Assembly: GCA_030606165.1 (NCBI GenBank)
Contig: JAUWGZ010000006.1
Location: 1 to 28,212, forward strand
DNA: 28,212 bases
Origin: Dehalococcoidia bacterium
Lineage (GTDB): Bacteria; Chloroflexota; Dehalococcoidia; GIF9; AB-539-J10
Reading direction: 5' to 3'
The notes beneath the pieces were generated by a model. That model was given only the letters and a program-made list of their open reading frames with translations. It did not search any database and had not been told where the DNA came from. Both the position numbers and the translations under genes were made by a program. This document shows positions 15,249 to 23,295 of the stretch, one piece after another. How positions within the stretch are numbered: position 1 is the first letter of the stretch; each line of letters begins with the position of its first letter.

Positions 15249-15585
15249 GATTCCCAAGATCGTTTAATAACATTGGCTTGTCATTCTAAGCCCTTCGCCT
15301 CCTGTCATTCTGAGCCCTTCGCCTCCTGTCATTCTGAGCGAAGCGAAGAATCTGAGAGATTCTTCATCGGCCAAGTTCATTTGGACTCCTCAGAATGATG
15401 TTAGTAAATGCTCTACATCTCTTCTTTTGATTAATTTCTTTACTTGTTTTTGGCAAGGAGGCATAAAACTGAACAAATACATCGGCGCGGAAGTATTTTA
15501 AAGGGAACGTGTTTGGCTTTGTGTTTTTGGCTATCGTCAAAAAATTTTGACTGTGCTAAGGTAATTAAGATTGAAGGTCTGGACA
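15249..15585. other. 337-bp intergenic stretch between glyA and the membrane protein gene
   Basis: No convincing gene is present. The left two thirds hold an inverted-repeat element with tandem copies of its left end (described separately). The right third has an AAGGAGG at about 15457 followed by a short open stretch encoding LNKYIGAEVF from a CTG, after which an adjacent frame continues with a hydrophobic run. This could be a decayed small gene or chance. Confidence 0.5.
15280..15410. repeat. MITE-like inverted-repeat element with tandem left end
   Basis: The core (15328-15399) begins GTCATTCTGAG and ends CTCAGAATGAT, near-perfect terminal inverted repeats. Inside is a 9-bp hairpin, GAAGAATCT / AGATTCTTC, with loop GAG. 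Two 24-bp units beginning GTCATTCTRAG and ending GCCTCCT (15280-15303 and 15304-15327) precede it, so the left end is present three times. A second copy lies at 24691-24774, and the similarity extends about 14 bases past the right terminal repeat. Confidence 0.85.
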
Positions 15586-16368
15586 ATGTCCAAATTGAAA
15601 ATAATCGATACGATAAAAAGGTCTTTCAACTTTCTCAAAAAGGACCCCACCCTCATAGCACTTTTTATTCTGCCTGCGATACTTCCGACTACAAGCATAA
15701 TTACCAGTTATCTAAGCACTTTCATCCTTTTTGGGACTCCTCAAAATACCCCTCAAATGCTTTCTATCCTTCTTTCCATCCTTTTTTCTATCGTCGGCCT
15801 CTTATTCGAGGTATGGGCATCGGCTGCGGCTATCCTTAAAGTAACGGAGCTTGAGAAAGGAAGTAAACTGGGGTTGAAAGAAGCCTTATCTAGAGGACTT
15901 AAAAAAGTCCCCAGGCTCTTGGTCCCAGCCATCGCAGGCTTAGCGATTTACATCTTACTGTATACTGGCTTGATGATAGCGCTTATTCCTCACATGTTTA
16001 TAGGAATGTCACCACTAGCTCAGGGCGTGGGACCTTCCATCATCGTTCTTCGAGTAGCAATGGGCTTCATATTCATAATTGGACTTTACGTTGCGATAAG
16101 GCTACGCCTTTATGCACCGGCATGCGTCCTTGAAAATAATTTTGGGCTAAAAACAAGCTGGAAACTGGTAAAAGGGAATTGGTGGAGGCTTTTCGCAATC
16201 ATCCTAATCTTTGGGGCGATGTCAGCAATTATCAGCCAGACACCGCTAATAGGAAGCTTTCTCTCTGGCTTGATTGTGAATCCATTCACTATCACAGCTA
16301 TGACTCTTGTCTATTTCCGGTTGAGAGAAGCAGAATCGAGTGGGGAAGAGCGTAAGGAATCTCTGTAA
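15586..16368 (+). CDS. Polytopic membrane protein of unknown function (GPDPase-membrane-domain / DUF975-like)
   Basis: I do not recognise a specific function. The 260-residue product has about six hydrophobic segments, near residues 24-48, 55-80, 112-132, 145-175, 200-220 and 225-245, joined by basic cytoplasmic loops. The layout (an N-terminal amphipathic segment SKLKIIDTIKRSFNFLKKDP, a pair of helices, and a later RLRLYAPACVLENNFGLKTSWKLVKGNWW block) resembles families such as the membrane domain of glycerophosphodiester phosphodiesterases and DUF975. In these, a K/R-x-S-W-x-L-x-K-G-x-W-W motif is common. I chose the ATG at 15586, preceded by AAGGTC at reasonable spacing; a TTG at 15571 is the longer alternative. 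It stands alone between glyA and prs with 160 bp of non-coding sequence before prs. Confidence 0.7.
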   Translation: MSKLKIIDTIKRSFNFLKKDPTLIALFILPAILPTTSIITSYLSTFILFGTPQNTPQMLSILLSILFSIVGLLFEVWASAAAILKVTELEKGSKLGLKEALSRGLKKVPRLLVPAIAGLAIYILLYTGLMIALIPHMFIGMSPLAQGVGPSIIVLRVAMGFIFIIGLYVAIRLRLYAPACVLENNFGLKTSWKLVKGNWWRLFAIILIFGAMSAIISQTPLIGSFLSGLIVNPFTITAMTLVYFRLREAESSGEERKESL

Positions 16369-16489
16369 TATCTTTTCGCGCCTCCGATATTTTAAAGTCC
16401 GCGCTGCACAACCTTGTGACGAAAATCTGAAGCAAGGCGAGTAATCATAGGACGAAGGAAAAACATGCCAAGAAACGACGATGGTTTCA

Positions 16490-16498
16490 TGTTATAAT
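16490..16498 (+). promoter_or_regulatory. Extended -10 promoter for prs-secA
   Basis: TGTTATAAT (16490-16498) is an extended -10 box with a perfect TATAAT hexamer. No clear -35 hexamer lies 17 bases upstream, as is usual for TG-extended promoters. Transcription would start near 16505, about 26 bases before the prs ATG. Confidence 0.6.
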
Positions 16499-16530
16499 CA
16501 AGTTAGTATTCAAATAGCTAAAAGGTGATG

Positions 16531-17469
16531 ATGGACGAATTAAAAGTGTTCAGCGGCACTGCTCACCCTGCCTTAGCAGGGTCTGTATGTGATTACTTAG
16601 GCATACCCCTGGGGGAGGTTGAGGTCTTTGAGTTCAGCAATGAGAACATTTTTGTGCGCATCCTCGAGAATGTCCGGGAACGAGACGTTTTTGTCATTCA
16701 GCCTATTTGCTCTCCAGTTAACAAAAGCCTGGTCGAGTTACTTATCATGCTCGATGCCTTCAGGCGAGCTTCAGCGGGACGAACTACCGCTGTCGTTCCC
16801 TATTATGGCTATGGCCGCACTGACAAAAAAGACCAACCCAGGGTTCCCATCACTGCTCGCTTGATTGCCGACCTTATTACTACCGCTGGGGCTAACAGAT
16901 TGCTCACCGTAGACCTCCACGCCCCTCAAATTCAAGGATTCTTCACCATACCTGTGGATGAGCTTACCGCTCGGTCCATCCTGGCTCAGTATTTCAAGGA
17001 AAAAGCTCTTGATAACCTAGTAGTGGTTGCTACTGATATTGGTATTTCCAAGGTAGCCCGTAATATGGCTGCTAAACTTGGAGCCCCCCTGGCTATCATT
17101 GAAAAGAGGCGCCTGGGTAATGACGATGCCACTGAAACCATCAACATAATTGGTGAGGTTGGGGGAATGCGTGCTCTGACGGTTGATGATGAGATTGATA
17201 CCGCTGGGTCTCTGGTCGGGGTGGTGAATGCTCTTGTAGAACATGGCGTTACTGAGGTTTATGCCTGCTGCACTCACCCCGTTTTCTCCGGTCCCGCTAT
17301 CCAGAGGATAGCCACGAGCCCGGTGAAAGAGGTAATCGTTACCGATACCATACCTGTTAATGACGCTAAGAAACTCGACAAGATCACCGTCTTGCCTATA
17401 GCTTCGCTTATTGGCGAAGCCATTCATCGCATTCACACCGGCTTATCAGTGGGCGCAATGTTTGAGTAA
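16531..17469 (+). CDS. prs: Ribose-phosphate pyrophosphokinase (PRPP synthetase)
   Basis: The enzyme makes 5-phosphoribosyl 1-diphosphate from ribose 5-phosphate and ATP for nucleotide, His and Trp synthesis. The product, about 312 residues, is full length. It shows the opening DELKVFSGTAHPALA, the ATP-site region VVPYYGYGRTDKKDQPRVPI, the divalent-cation motif TVDLHAPQIQGFF with the conserved histidine, and the PRPP-binding loop as TVDDEIDTAGSLVG (VDDMIDTAGT in many class I enzymes). Three start codons lie in a row (GTG 16525, ATG 16528, ATG 16531); the ATG at 16531 is best spaced from AAAAGG. It precedes secA by 49 bp. A short inverted repeat, GCTTCGC/GCGAAGC, is embedded in the codons for IASLIGEAI near the C-terminus. 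Confidence 0.95.
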   Translation: MDELKVFSGTAHPALAGSVCDYLGIPLGEVEVFEFSNENIFVRILENVRERDVFVIQPICSPVNKSLVELLIMLDAFRRASAGRTTAVVPYYGYGRTDKKDQPRVPITARLIADLITTAGANRLLTVDLHAPQIQGFFTIPVDELTARSILAQYFKEKALDNLVVVATDIGISKVARNMAAKLGAPLAIIEKRRLGNDDATETINIIGEVGGMRALTVDDEIDTAGSLVGVVNALVEHGVTEVYACCTHPVFSGPAIQRIATSPVKEVIVTDTIPVNDAKKLDKITVLPIASLIGEAIHRIHTGLSVGAMFE

Positions 17470-17518
17470 TAATGGAGTAGTCAGCAGTTAGCTGAAAACT
17501 GAGGGCTGATAGCCGAAA

Positions 17519-20122
17519 ATGTTTAAGTGGCTTAGCAATCTGATTGATTCCAATGAGAAAGAACTGAAGCGTCTTCAGCCTCTGGTTGACCACATAAACT
17601 CATTGGAGCCTGACTTTGAAAAGCTCACCGACGCTGAACTTCGAGCGAAAACCGATGAATTTAAGGCTCGGGTAGCCGATGGTGAAAGCCTGGACGAGAT
17701 TTTACCGGAGGCTTACGCTGCTGTTAGGGAAGCGGCCAAGCGAACCATAAGACAGCGGCATTTTGATGTCCAGTTAATGGGGGGAATCGTCCTTCACCGG
17801 GGGAAGATAGCCGAGATGAAAACTGGTGAGGGAAAAACCCTGGTAGCTACCTTGTCTCTCTACCTCAATGCCCTCACCGGACAAGGCAGCCATCTGGTTA
17901 CCGTTAATGATTATCTTGCTAAGCGAGACTGCCACTGGATGGGTCCTATTTACCATGCCCTGGGTATAAGCGTGGCCAGCATTAATGCTCAGCAAACAAT
18001 TGGTCAAAATGCCCCTTCCTATATCTATGACCCCAGCTATGAGTCGGAAGACCAGAAGTGGAATTTTCTCCGCCCTGTCACCCGCCGTCAGGCTTACGAG
18101 GTGGATATAACTTATGGCACCAATAACGAATTTGGGTTTGATTACCTCAGAGATAATATGGTCTTGGATTTATCTCAATGCGTGCAGCATCCCTTGAACT
18201 ATGCCATCGTCGATGAAGTTGATAACATCCTTATTGACGAAGCCCGTACACCGCTCATTATTAGCGGTGCTGCCGAGGAAGCAACTAAGAGATATTACAC
18301 CTTCGCCCAGCTAGCCTCCCGCCTTAACAAAGATGAAGACTATACCATTGACGAGCGTACACGTACTACCAACCTTACCGAGATTGGCATGACCAAGATG
18401 GAGAAGATGCTGAAGCGGGAGGGCTTGCTCAAAGCACCTGACCTTTATGACGAGTCTAATCGCTCTCTCACTCAACATCTGGAGAGTGCCCTTAAGGCTC
18501 GTGTCTTGTTCAAGAAGGACAAGGACTATGTGGTTAAGGATGGACAGGTCATTATCGTGGATGAATTCACTGGCAGATTGATGTTTGGCAGGAGGTATTC
18601 TGAGGGATTGCATCAAGCCATCGAGGCCAAAGAGAGGGTAAAGATTCAGCGAGAATCAGTTACATTAGCTACCATCACCTTCCAGAACTACTTCCGTATG
18701 TATCAGAAGCTGGCGGGCATGACCGGTACCGCTGCTACGGAAGCCGAGGAGTTCCACAAGATTTATAAGCTGGAAGTGGTAATCGTACCCACAAACAAGC
18801 CCTTGAATCGTAGCAAATACTCTGACCAGATTTACAAAGATGAGAAAACCAAGTTTGCCGCCGTAGCCAGTGAAATCAAGCAATCACATGACCAGAAAAG
18901 ACCTGTCCTTATCGGCACGACCTCTATCGAGAAATCAGAGTATTTATCTGACCTCCTGAAGAGAAATGGCATACCCCATCAAGTGTTAAATGCCAAGAAT
19001 CACGAAAAGGAGGCAGCTATAATCGCTCAAGCCGGGCGTCTCGAGGCGGTAACTGTGGCCACAAACATGGCCGGACGAGGCGTGGATATTATACTTGGTG
19101 GCAATCCTGAGGGGCGTGATGAAGCAGAATGGCAGGAGGAACATAACAAGGTGGTTGAGCTTGACGGACTTCATATTGTAGGTACCGAGCACCACGAAGC
19201 CAGGCGCATTGATAATCAGCTTCTGGGAAGGGCAGGAAGACAGGGAGATCCGGGCAGTTCTCGTTTTTATGCTTCATTAGAAGATGAAATTCTTCGCCGC
19301 TTTGGCGGTGACCGTGTTAAGGGAATTATGCAGTGGGCGGGTATGGATGAAAATAGCCCCATCGAGCATCCTTTCGCCACTAAGGCTATGACCAATTCCC
19401 AGGTCCAGACCGAAGGTTATCATTTCAATATCCGTAAACACCTTGTGGAATATGACGATGTCATCAACAAGCACCGCGAGGTGATTTACGCCGAAAGGAG
19501 AAAAATCCTCAGTGGCGCCGACCTTAAGGCAAATATAATATCTATGGTCCAGGATGAAATCCAAAGCCTGGTAGCCAGGCGTCACAGCAATGTTAGCTAC
19601 GAGCAGGAAGAGGAGCAATCTAATTTATCCGGCTTACTTGAGGATGTATCCACCATCTTCCCCTTGCCTCCGCAGTTCAGAAGCGATGGGCTTTCTGAAC
19701 TCAATGACAAGCAAATCGCAGAAAAGTTGACTGATTATGCCATCGAGCTTTACAACCAGCGAGAGCAGGAACTAGGCCCTGATAACATGCGAATAGCAGA
19801 GCGACTGGTAATGCTGCGAGTTATTGACCGATTATGGATGGACCACCTTACTGACATGGATCATTTGCGTCAAGGGATAGGTCTGCGGGCTGTCGGCCAG
19901 GAACAGCCGCTGATGGTGTATAAGAGGGAAGGTCATGCCTCTTTTGAAGCCCTCTTAGCTGGCATTCAGCATGATGTTGCCCATAGCATTTACCACGTCG
20001 GTATCGCCAAAGGAACTCCACAAAAGAAGAAGGAAGCGGTTCCGGTGGGTAAAAAAGTTGGCCGGAATGACCCCTGTCCGTGCGGCTCAGGCAAGAAATA
20101 CAAGCATTGCTGCGGGAAATAA
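17519..20122 (+). CDS. secA: Protein translocase ATPase SecA
   Basis: SecA is the motor that pushes preproteins through SecYEG. The 867-residue protein has the first nucleotide-binding fold with Walker A MKTGEGKTLVATL (about 100-112) and the Walker B/DEAD region VDEVDNILIDEARTPLIISG (231-250). A preprotein cross-linking domain follows, then the second helicase fold with TNMAGRGVDIILGG and the QLLGRAGRQGDPGSSRFY arginine-finger region. It ends in the SEC-C zinc motif GRNDPCPCGSGKKYKHCC, which binds SecB or ribosomes. About 20 residues near 163-188 form an insertion before the DITYGTNNEFGFDYLRDNM block. The ATG at 17519 gives the standard N-terminus, but the ribosome site is weak. The 49-bp spacer after prs consists of short AGCTGA/GGCTGATAGCC repeat-like sequence. 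Confidence 0.97.
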   Translation: MFKWLSNLIDSNEKELKRLQPLVDHINSLEPDFEKLTDAELRAKTDEFKARVADGESLDEILPEAYAAVREAAKRTIRQRHFDVQLMGGIVLHRGKIAEMKTGEGKTLVATLSLYLNALTGQGSHLVTVNDYLAKRDCHWMGPIYHALGISVASINAQQTIGQNAPSYIYDPSYESEDQKWNFLRPVTRRQAYEVDITYGTNNEFGFDYLRDNMVLDLSQCVQHPLNYAIVDEVDNILIDEARTPLIISGAAEEATKRYYTFAQLASRLNKDEDYTIDERTRTTNLTEIGMTKMEKMLKREGLLKAPDLYDESNRSLTQHLESALKARVLFKKDKDYVVKDGQVIIVDEFTGRLMFGRRYSEGLHQAIEAKERVKIQRESVTLATITFQNYFRMYQKLAGMTGTAATEAEEFHKIYKLEVVIVPTNKPLNRSKYSDQIYKDEKTKFAAVASEIKQSHDQKRPVLIGTTSIEKSEYLSDLLKRNGIPHQVLNAKNHEKEAAIIAQAGRLEAVTVATNMAGRGVDIILGGNPEGRDEAEWQEEHNKVVELDGLHIVGTEHHEARRIDNQLLGRAGRQGDPGSSRFYASLEDEILRRFGGDRVKGIMQWAGMDENSPIEHPFATKAMTNSQVQTEGYHFNIRKHLVEYDDVINKHREVIYAERRKILSGADLKANIISMVQDEIQSLVARRHSNVSYEQEEEQSNLSGLLEDVSTIFPLPPQFRSDGLSELNDKQIAEKLTDYAIELYNQREQELGPDNMRIAERLVMLRVIDRLWMDHLTDMDHLRQGIGLRAVGQEQPLMVYKREGHASFEALLAGIQHDVAHSIYHVGIAKGTPQKKKEAVPVGKKVGRNDPCPCGSGKKYKHCCGK

Positions 20123-20126
20123 TTAG

Positions 20127-20157
20127 TCTCCTCTCCCTCGAAAGGAGAGGATGGAGG
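20127..20157 (+). repeat. Short hairpin upstream of the FmdB-type gene, supplying its ribosome site
   Basis: TCCTCTCC (20129-20136) and GGAGAGGA (20144-20151) form a perfect 8-bp stem with a 7-base loop, 6 bp after the secA stop. The right arm runs straight into ATGGAGGTGAGGG, which provides the Shine-Dalgarno for the next gene. No T-run follows, so it is not an intrinsic terminator. The sequence style resembles dispersed CTCTCC-type palindromes in other bacterial genomes. Confidence 0.6.
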
Positions 20158-20167
20158 TGAGGGTAAA

Positions 20168-20428
20168 ATGCCAATTTATGAGTATAAAGCAGTAGACGGT
20201 GTTCATTGCAGGCTGTGTAAAGGCAGGTTCGAGATCAGACAGGGGATAAACGATGAACCGCTCAAAAGATGCCCCGAATGCGGCGCCGAGATAAGGAGGC
20301 TCTTTTCTCGCCCCTTCCTGGGTCGAAAAGAATCCTTTAGCCATGAAGGCCCATTGAATTATATGGAGGACGAGGCTGACGAATTAGGGCTGGAGGAAGA
20401 CCTTGCCGAAGACGAAGTCTGGGAGTGA
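20168..20428 (+). CDS. FmdB-family zinc ribbon protein
   Basis: This 86-residue protein starts MPIYEYKA, as nearly all FmdB-family members do. It contains a four-cysteine zinc ribbon, CRLC (14-17) and CPEC (35-38), then FSRPFLG and a strongly acidic C-terminal tail. The family name comes from a gene next to formamidase in Methylophilus and carries the label regulatory protein, but the molecular role is not established; small RNA- or protein-binding adaptors are possible. It is preceded by GGAGGTGAGGG, partly supplied by a small palindrome, and follows secA by 45 bp, so cotranscription is likely. Confidence 0.88.
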   Translation: MPIYEYKAVDGVHCRLCKGRFEIRQGINDEPLKRCPECGAEIRRLFSRPFLGRKESFSHEGPLNYMEDEADELGLEEDLAEDEVWE

Positions 20429-20535
20429 GGGCAGAAAGGGTACCCGCTGACGCTAATTATTTGCACACTTTTTGATTGTACCTCGGGTCCCAAATTCTTC
20501 ACGCTAGAAAGTGCCGACGTGGTTAATTCGAACTG

Positions 20536-20564
20536 TTGCACTGGCCAGAAGGGCTTGCTAAAAT
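20536..20564 (+). promoter_or_regulatory. Promoter for the HNH gene
   Basis: TTGCAC (20536-20541) and TAAAAT (20559-20564) are exactly 17 bases apart, four and five of six consensus bases. The ATG at 20581 begins only 16 bases after the -10 box and has no Shine-Dalgarno, so the leader would be about ten bases or less. Confidence 0.6.
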
Positions 20565-20580
20565 AGCCGAATAATTACCC

Positions 20581-21144
20581 ATGAAAACGAGCGAACCGAA
20601 TTTGCAGGGCGAACCCGATAAGCGGGTCATAACTACGATAGATTCCCCTGTTTTAGTGCTTAACCAGAGTTATGAGCCTCTTAACCTATGTCGCACGCGC
20701 CGGGCTGTAGTGCTAGTGTTTCGTGGCAAAGCTGAAGTAGTGGAAAATAGCAGGGGTGAGATTCACTCTGTTACCCAGATATTTCAGATACCTTCGGTAA
20801 TCCGACTCGTCTATATGGTTAAGCGTCCTCGCCATCAGAAAAAATTGAGCAGGCTCGAGGTATTTAATCGTGACCAATACACCTGCCAGTATTGTGGCCG
20901 GCAAACCAAGGAGCTTACCTTAGACCATGTTGTTCCGCGGCGGCGGGGTGGGCAGCACGTCTGGGACAACGTGGTTAGTGCCTGCATCCCTTGCAACAGG
21001 CGCAAAGGCGGACGTACGCCGGAGGAAGCAAGGATGAAATTGCTGCATCAGCCAAGTTCTCCTCGCAACGATGGCTTCTATGTTCCCTATCACCTTCTCA
21101 ATAACCATGGTGAATGGCAAAAATATCTACCCTCTTTGAATTAA
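20581..21144 (+). CDS. HNH endonuclease-family protein
   Basis: The 187-residue protein has an N-terminal region (about 20-90, SPVLVLNQSYEPLNLCRTRRAVVL style) that always accompanies this HNH group, followed by the HNH/zinc module: CQYC (102-105), LDHVVPRRRGG (114-124) with the catalytic-type His116, the Asn near 130, and CIPCNRRKGG (135-144). All four zinc cysteines are present. These stand-alone genes are widely conserved in Chloroflexota, Cyanobacteria and Actinobacteria chromosomes, and their target is unknown; they are not obviously part of an intron, intein or phage here. The gene starts at ATG 20581 just behind its own promoter and without a ribosome site. It converges with ricT across a 274-bp repeat-bearing gap. 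Confidence 0.9.
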   Translation: MKTSEPNLQGEPDKRVITTIDSPVLVLNQSYEPLNLCRTRRAVVLVFRGKAEVVENSRGEIHSVTQIFQIPSVIRLVYMVKRPRHQKKLSRLEVFNRDQYTCQYCGRQTKELTLDHVVPRRRGGQHVWDNVVSACIPCNRRKGGRTPEEARMKLLHQPSSPRNDGFYVPYHLLNNHGEWQKYLPSLN

Positions 21145-21251
21145 CCTAACCCCAACGAAGTGATAGTTTAGTTTTTCTACAAGTTCCGTCTTAAATTTAG
21201 GGCTCTTTCCTTCAACATCTCCCTTCGAGATAAGAACCCTCTACTCCTCCA

Positions 21252-21383
21252 TCCCCCTTAAAATAAGGGGGAATAAGAGGGGGTTATCTCGAGGAGCACC
21301 GCATTGTTGCTTCATAACTCCCCCGCCTGCCAAAGAATTTGTTCGGCGGGCAGGCCTAACCCCTCTTATCTTAAGAGGGGAAA
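21252..21383. repeat. Inverted-repeat (MITE-like) element between HNH gene and ricT
   Basis: Three stems are visible: CCCCCTTA/TAAGGGGG (21253-21271), GCCTGCC/GGCAGGC (21325-21355), and CCCCTCTTA/TAAGAGGGG with a 3-base loop (21360-21380). The outer parts are related as inverted repeats (left CCCCCTTAAAATAAG...AGGGGGTTA against the reverse complement of the right end). The left copy has about 10 extra bases. It fills a convergent gap and has no T-run, so it is a mobile-type repeat rather than a clear terminator. Confidence 0.75.
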
Positions 21384-21418
21384 TTGAAAAACTTACCTGT
21401 TACCCCCGTGAATTTGCG

Positions 21419-22243
21419 CTAAGTTCGACCAGCCTCCTGAGAAGACTCCGACTTCTCTTCTGGATGAATTAATTCGTCCAGAGCTATCTCTCTAGTCACC
21501 TCATTATCCAAGAATTGAACTGTTACCGTTTCCTTTAGGATGTTAGTGCTGACTACCCTGGCTTTACCCCAGGGTGTTGATATTTCCTGTTTCGGCTGAG
21601 GCATCTTCTTTCTCATAGCTGCATATTCTTTGCTTTCATACGACAAGCAGCAAAGGAGCCTTCCACAGATGCCCGATATTTTCATAGGATTCAGGGCCAA
21701 GTTCTGTTCCTTGGCCATTTTAATAGATACTGAGGCAAAGCTGGTGAGGAAATTCTGGCAACATAAAGGATAGCCGCACTTGCCTATGCTACCCAACAGC
21801 TTAGCCTCATCCCTTGCCCTCACTTGCCTTAACTCCATCCGTGTTTCCAGAGCATGGCTTAATTTCCGAACCAGGTCCCGGAAGTCCACTCTCTTTTGAG
21901 CGCTGAAGAATATGGTGAGGTGCTCGCCCTTATAATCATAGCGAGCCGCTAGTGGCTTCATCTTTAAACCAATTTGGGCCGCCATTTCATTACACTTGCT
22001 TAAGGCTTCTTTTTCCAAGTTCCGCCGAGCTTCCTCTAAATCCTCTTCCTCAGCCTGGCGTACTACCGCCATTAATTGCTCGCCTGGTTGAGACTGGGCT
22101 TCAAGAGTAACGACTTTAGCTACATCTAGACCATGGTCAGTATCCACCACGGCATAGTCGTTTACTTGCAGGGATATCTCACCAGCGTCACAGTAGACTA
22201 ATTTTCCTCTAGAGCGGAATCTAACTCCAATTATGTTAGCCAT
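21419..22243 (-). CDS. ricT: PSP1-domain protein, RicT/YaaT type
   Basis: The 274-residue protein has the PSP1 C-terminal domain, with a cysteine-rich core CGYPLCCQNF (156-165) and GICGRLLCCLSYE (191-203). In Bacillus subtilis, RicT with two partners (RicA, RicF) binds iron-sulfur clusters and supports RNase Y-dependent mRNA maturation and several developmental switches. No partner genes are visible here. The N-terminal half contains ISLQVNDYAVVDTDHGLDVAKV and the later KRVDFRDLVRKL, as in homologues. It sits 40 bp after holB, the same arrangement found in many bacteria (holB-yaaT). A TATAAT box lies only 8 bases before the ATG and there is no Shine-Dalgarno, so an extra leaderless transcript is possible. 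Confidence 0.92.
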   Translation of the reverse strand: MANIIGVRFRSRGKLVYCDAGEISLQVNDYAVVDTDHGLDVAKVVTLEAQSQPGEQLMAVVRQAEEEDLEEARRNLEKEALSKCNEMAAQIGLKMKPLAARYDYKGEHLTIFFSAQKRVDFRDLVRKLSHALETRMELRQVRARDEAKLLGSIGKCGYPLCCQNFLTSFASVSIKMAKEQNLALNPMKISGICGRLLCCLSYESKEYAAMRKKMPQPKQEISTPWGKARVVSTNILKETVTVQFLDNEVTREIALDELIHPEEKSESSQEAGRT

Positions 22244-22251
22244 CGAGATAT

Positions 22252-22257
22252 ATTATA
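22252..22257 (-). promoter_or_regulatory. Possible internal -10 box before ricT
   Basis: A perfect TATAAT lies on the minus strand 8 bases before the ricT ATG. A matching -35 at 16-18 bases is weak (GAGATT-like). If used, the transcript would begin at or next to the start codon. The A/T-rich context makes chance occurrence quite possible. Confidence 0.35.
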
Positions 22258-22283
22258 TTCTAACTCCGTAATGACAATCTCAT

Positions 22284-23294
22284 TCAGTATTTTGTACTCA
22301 GTTTTTTCCTGGGTAAATTAAGCATCAACCACTCCAATGCTAAACGGGGATTAACATTCTTAGAGATTTTCTCCTGTAGCAAGCAAAGGTTAGCAAGAAA
22401 CCCTTCAATCTCGCTCAGACTTAATCCCGTGGCTTGTTCTTCTAGAGCCATCTCATAATCTACATTGATGATGGCCTCCTGGCAACCACCCTTAATGAGC
22501 ATCAAATCACGCCACCAGTCGAGCCAAATCTCTATTATTTCTGCCCCGGCTCTCCGGTTCTGGCTAAATTGGCTTGCTAGTTCTTGGGCATAGGCAAACC
22601 TTTGCTCTAAGCTCCGACTTGTCGGAGTTAATAAGGAGACCACCTTGGCTATCCTTTGGGACCGCTGCTCTAATATATCGTCATTTGCCAAAGCAGACAA
22701 TGCCCAGCCGAGGCGACCATGGCACAATTGAGTCAAAAGCTTCGCTTTATTAGCATCAACGTTATATGAGTTGACGAGTACCTCTTGCACTTGCTCTGCT
22801 GGTACAGGCTTCAATTCCAGCCGCTGACACCGTGAAATAATTGTCGGCAAGAGGTGCTCCTCCTCAGCAGCTAATAAAAGCCAAACCACCCTTTGTGGTG
22901 GCTCTTCTAATATCTTGAGCAAGGAATTAGCCGCCTCAGTAGATAGATATTCAGCGTCATCAATGATAAACACCTTACACTTACCTTCATACGGTGGCAG
23001 GTTGGCTAAGCGTTGCAGCCCTCGAATATCATCGATGCCAATCTCTGTTTTAGAATCCAGGCCAATGGGGGTGACATCAGCGTGCTTGCCCTCCAGAATT
23101 CGCTGGCAGGAACGGCATTGACCGCAAGGCAGTTCGGGGCCATCGCAATTTAGGGCTTGAGCCAGATTAAAGGCTAAAGTCCCTTTGCCCACATGCCGCG
23201 GCCCTACCAGAAGATAGGCGTGGGCTATAGCATTGGTTTTAAGGCTGTAATCCAGCAAAGATAAAATTTTATCCTGTCCTATAACTTGCCACAT
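22284..23294 (-). CDS. holB: DNA polymerase III subunit delta' (clamp-loader)
   Basis: This is the stator subunit of the clamp loader. The 336-residue protein opens MWQVIGQDKIL and LKTNAIAHAYLLVGPRHVGKGT (P-loop-like at 31-39). It carries the four-cysteine zinc module Cys50, Cys57, Cys60, Cys63, and has IDDIRGLQ, VFIIDDAEYLSTEAANSLLKILEEPP (109-134) and the SRC motif TIISRCQRLEL (151-161). It begins 1 base after the lysA stop and lacks a clear ribosome site of its own, so translation is probably coupled. A CTCCGAC/GTCGGAG palindrome (about 22615-22631) lies within codons for TPTSRS in a poorly conserved stretch. Confidence 0.93.
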   Translation of the reverse strand: MWQVIGQDKILSLLDYSLKTNAIAHAYLLVGPRHVGKGTLAFNLAQALNCDGPELPCGQCRSCQRILEGKHADVTPIGLDSKTEIGIDDIRGLQRLANLPPYEGKCKVFIIDDAEYLSTEAANSLLKILEEPPQRVVWLLLAAEEEHLLPTIISRCQRLELKPVPAEQVQEVLVNSYNVDANKAKLLTQLCHGRLGWALSALANDDILEQRSQRIAKVVSLLTPTSRSLEQRFAYAQELASQFSQNRRAGAEIIEIWLDWWRDLMLIKGGCQEAIINVDYEMALEEQATGLSLSEIEGFLANLCLLQEKISKNVNPRLALEWLMLNLPRKKLSTKY

Positions 23295-23295
23295 G

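Noticed and set aside
15280..15340. Tandem 24-bp units as a CRISPR array
   Set aside because: The units are contiguous with no unique spacers and are the repeated end of an inverted-repeat element; no cas genes are present.
15457..15555. Small gene after AAGGAGG at 15457
   Set aside because: Only ten codons from a CTG start, then a stop; joining the next hydrophobic frame needs a one-base shift. Too little to support a gene or pseudogene call.
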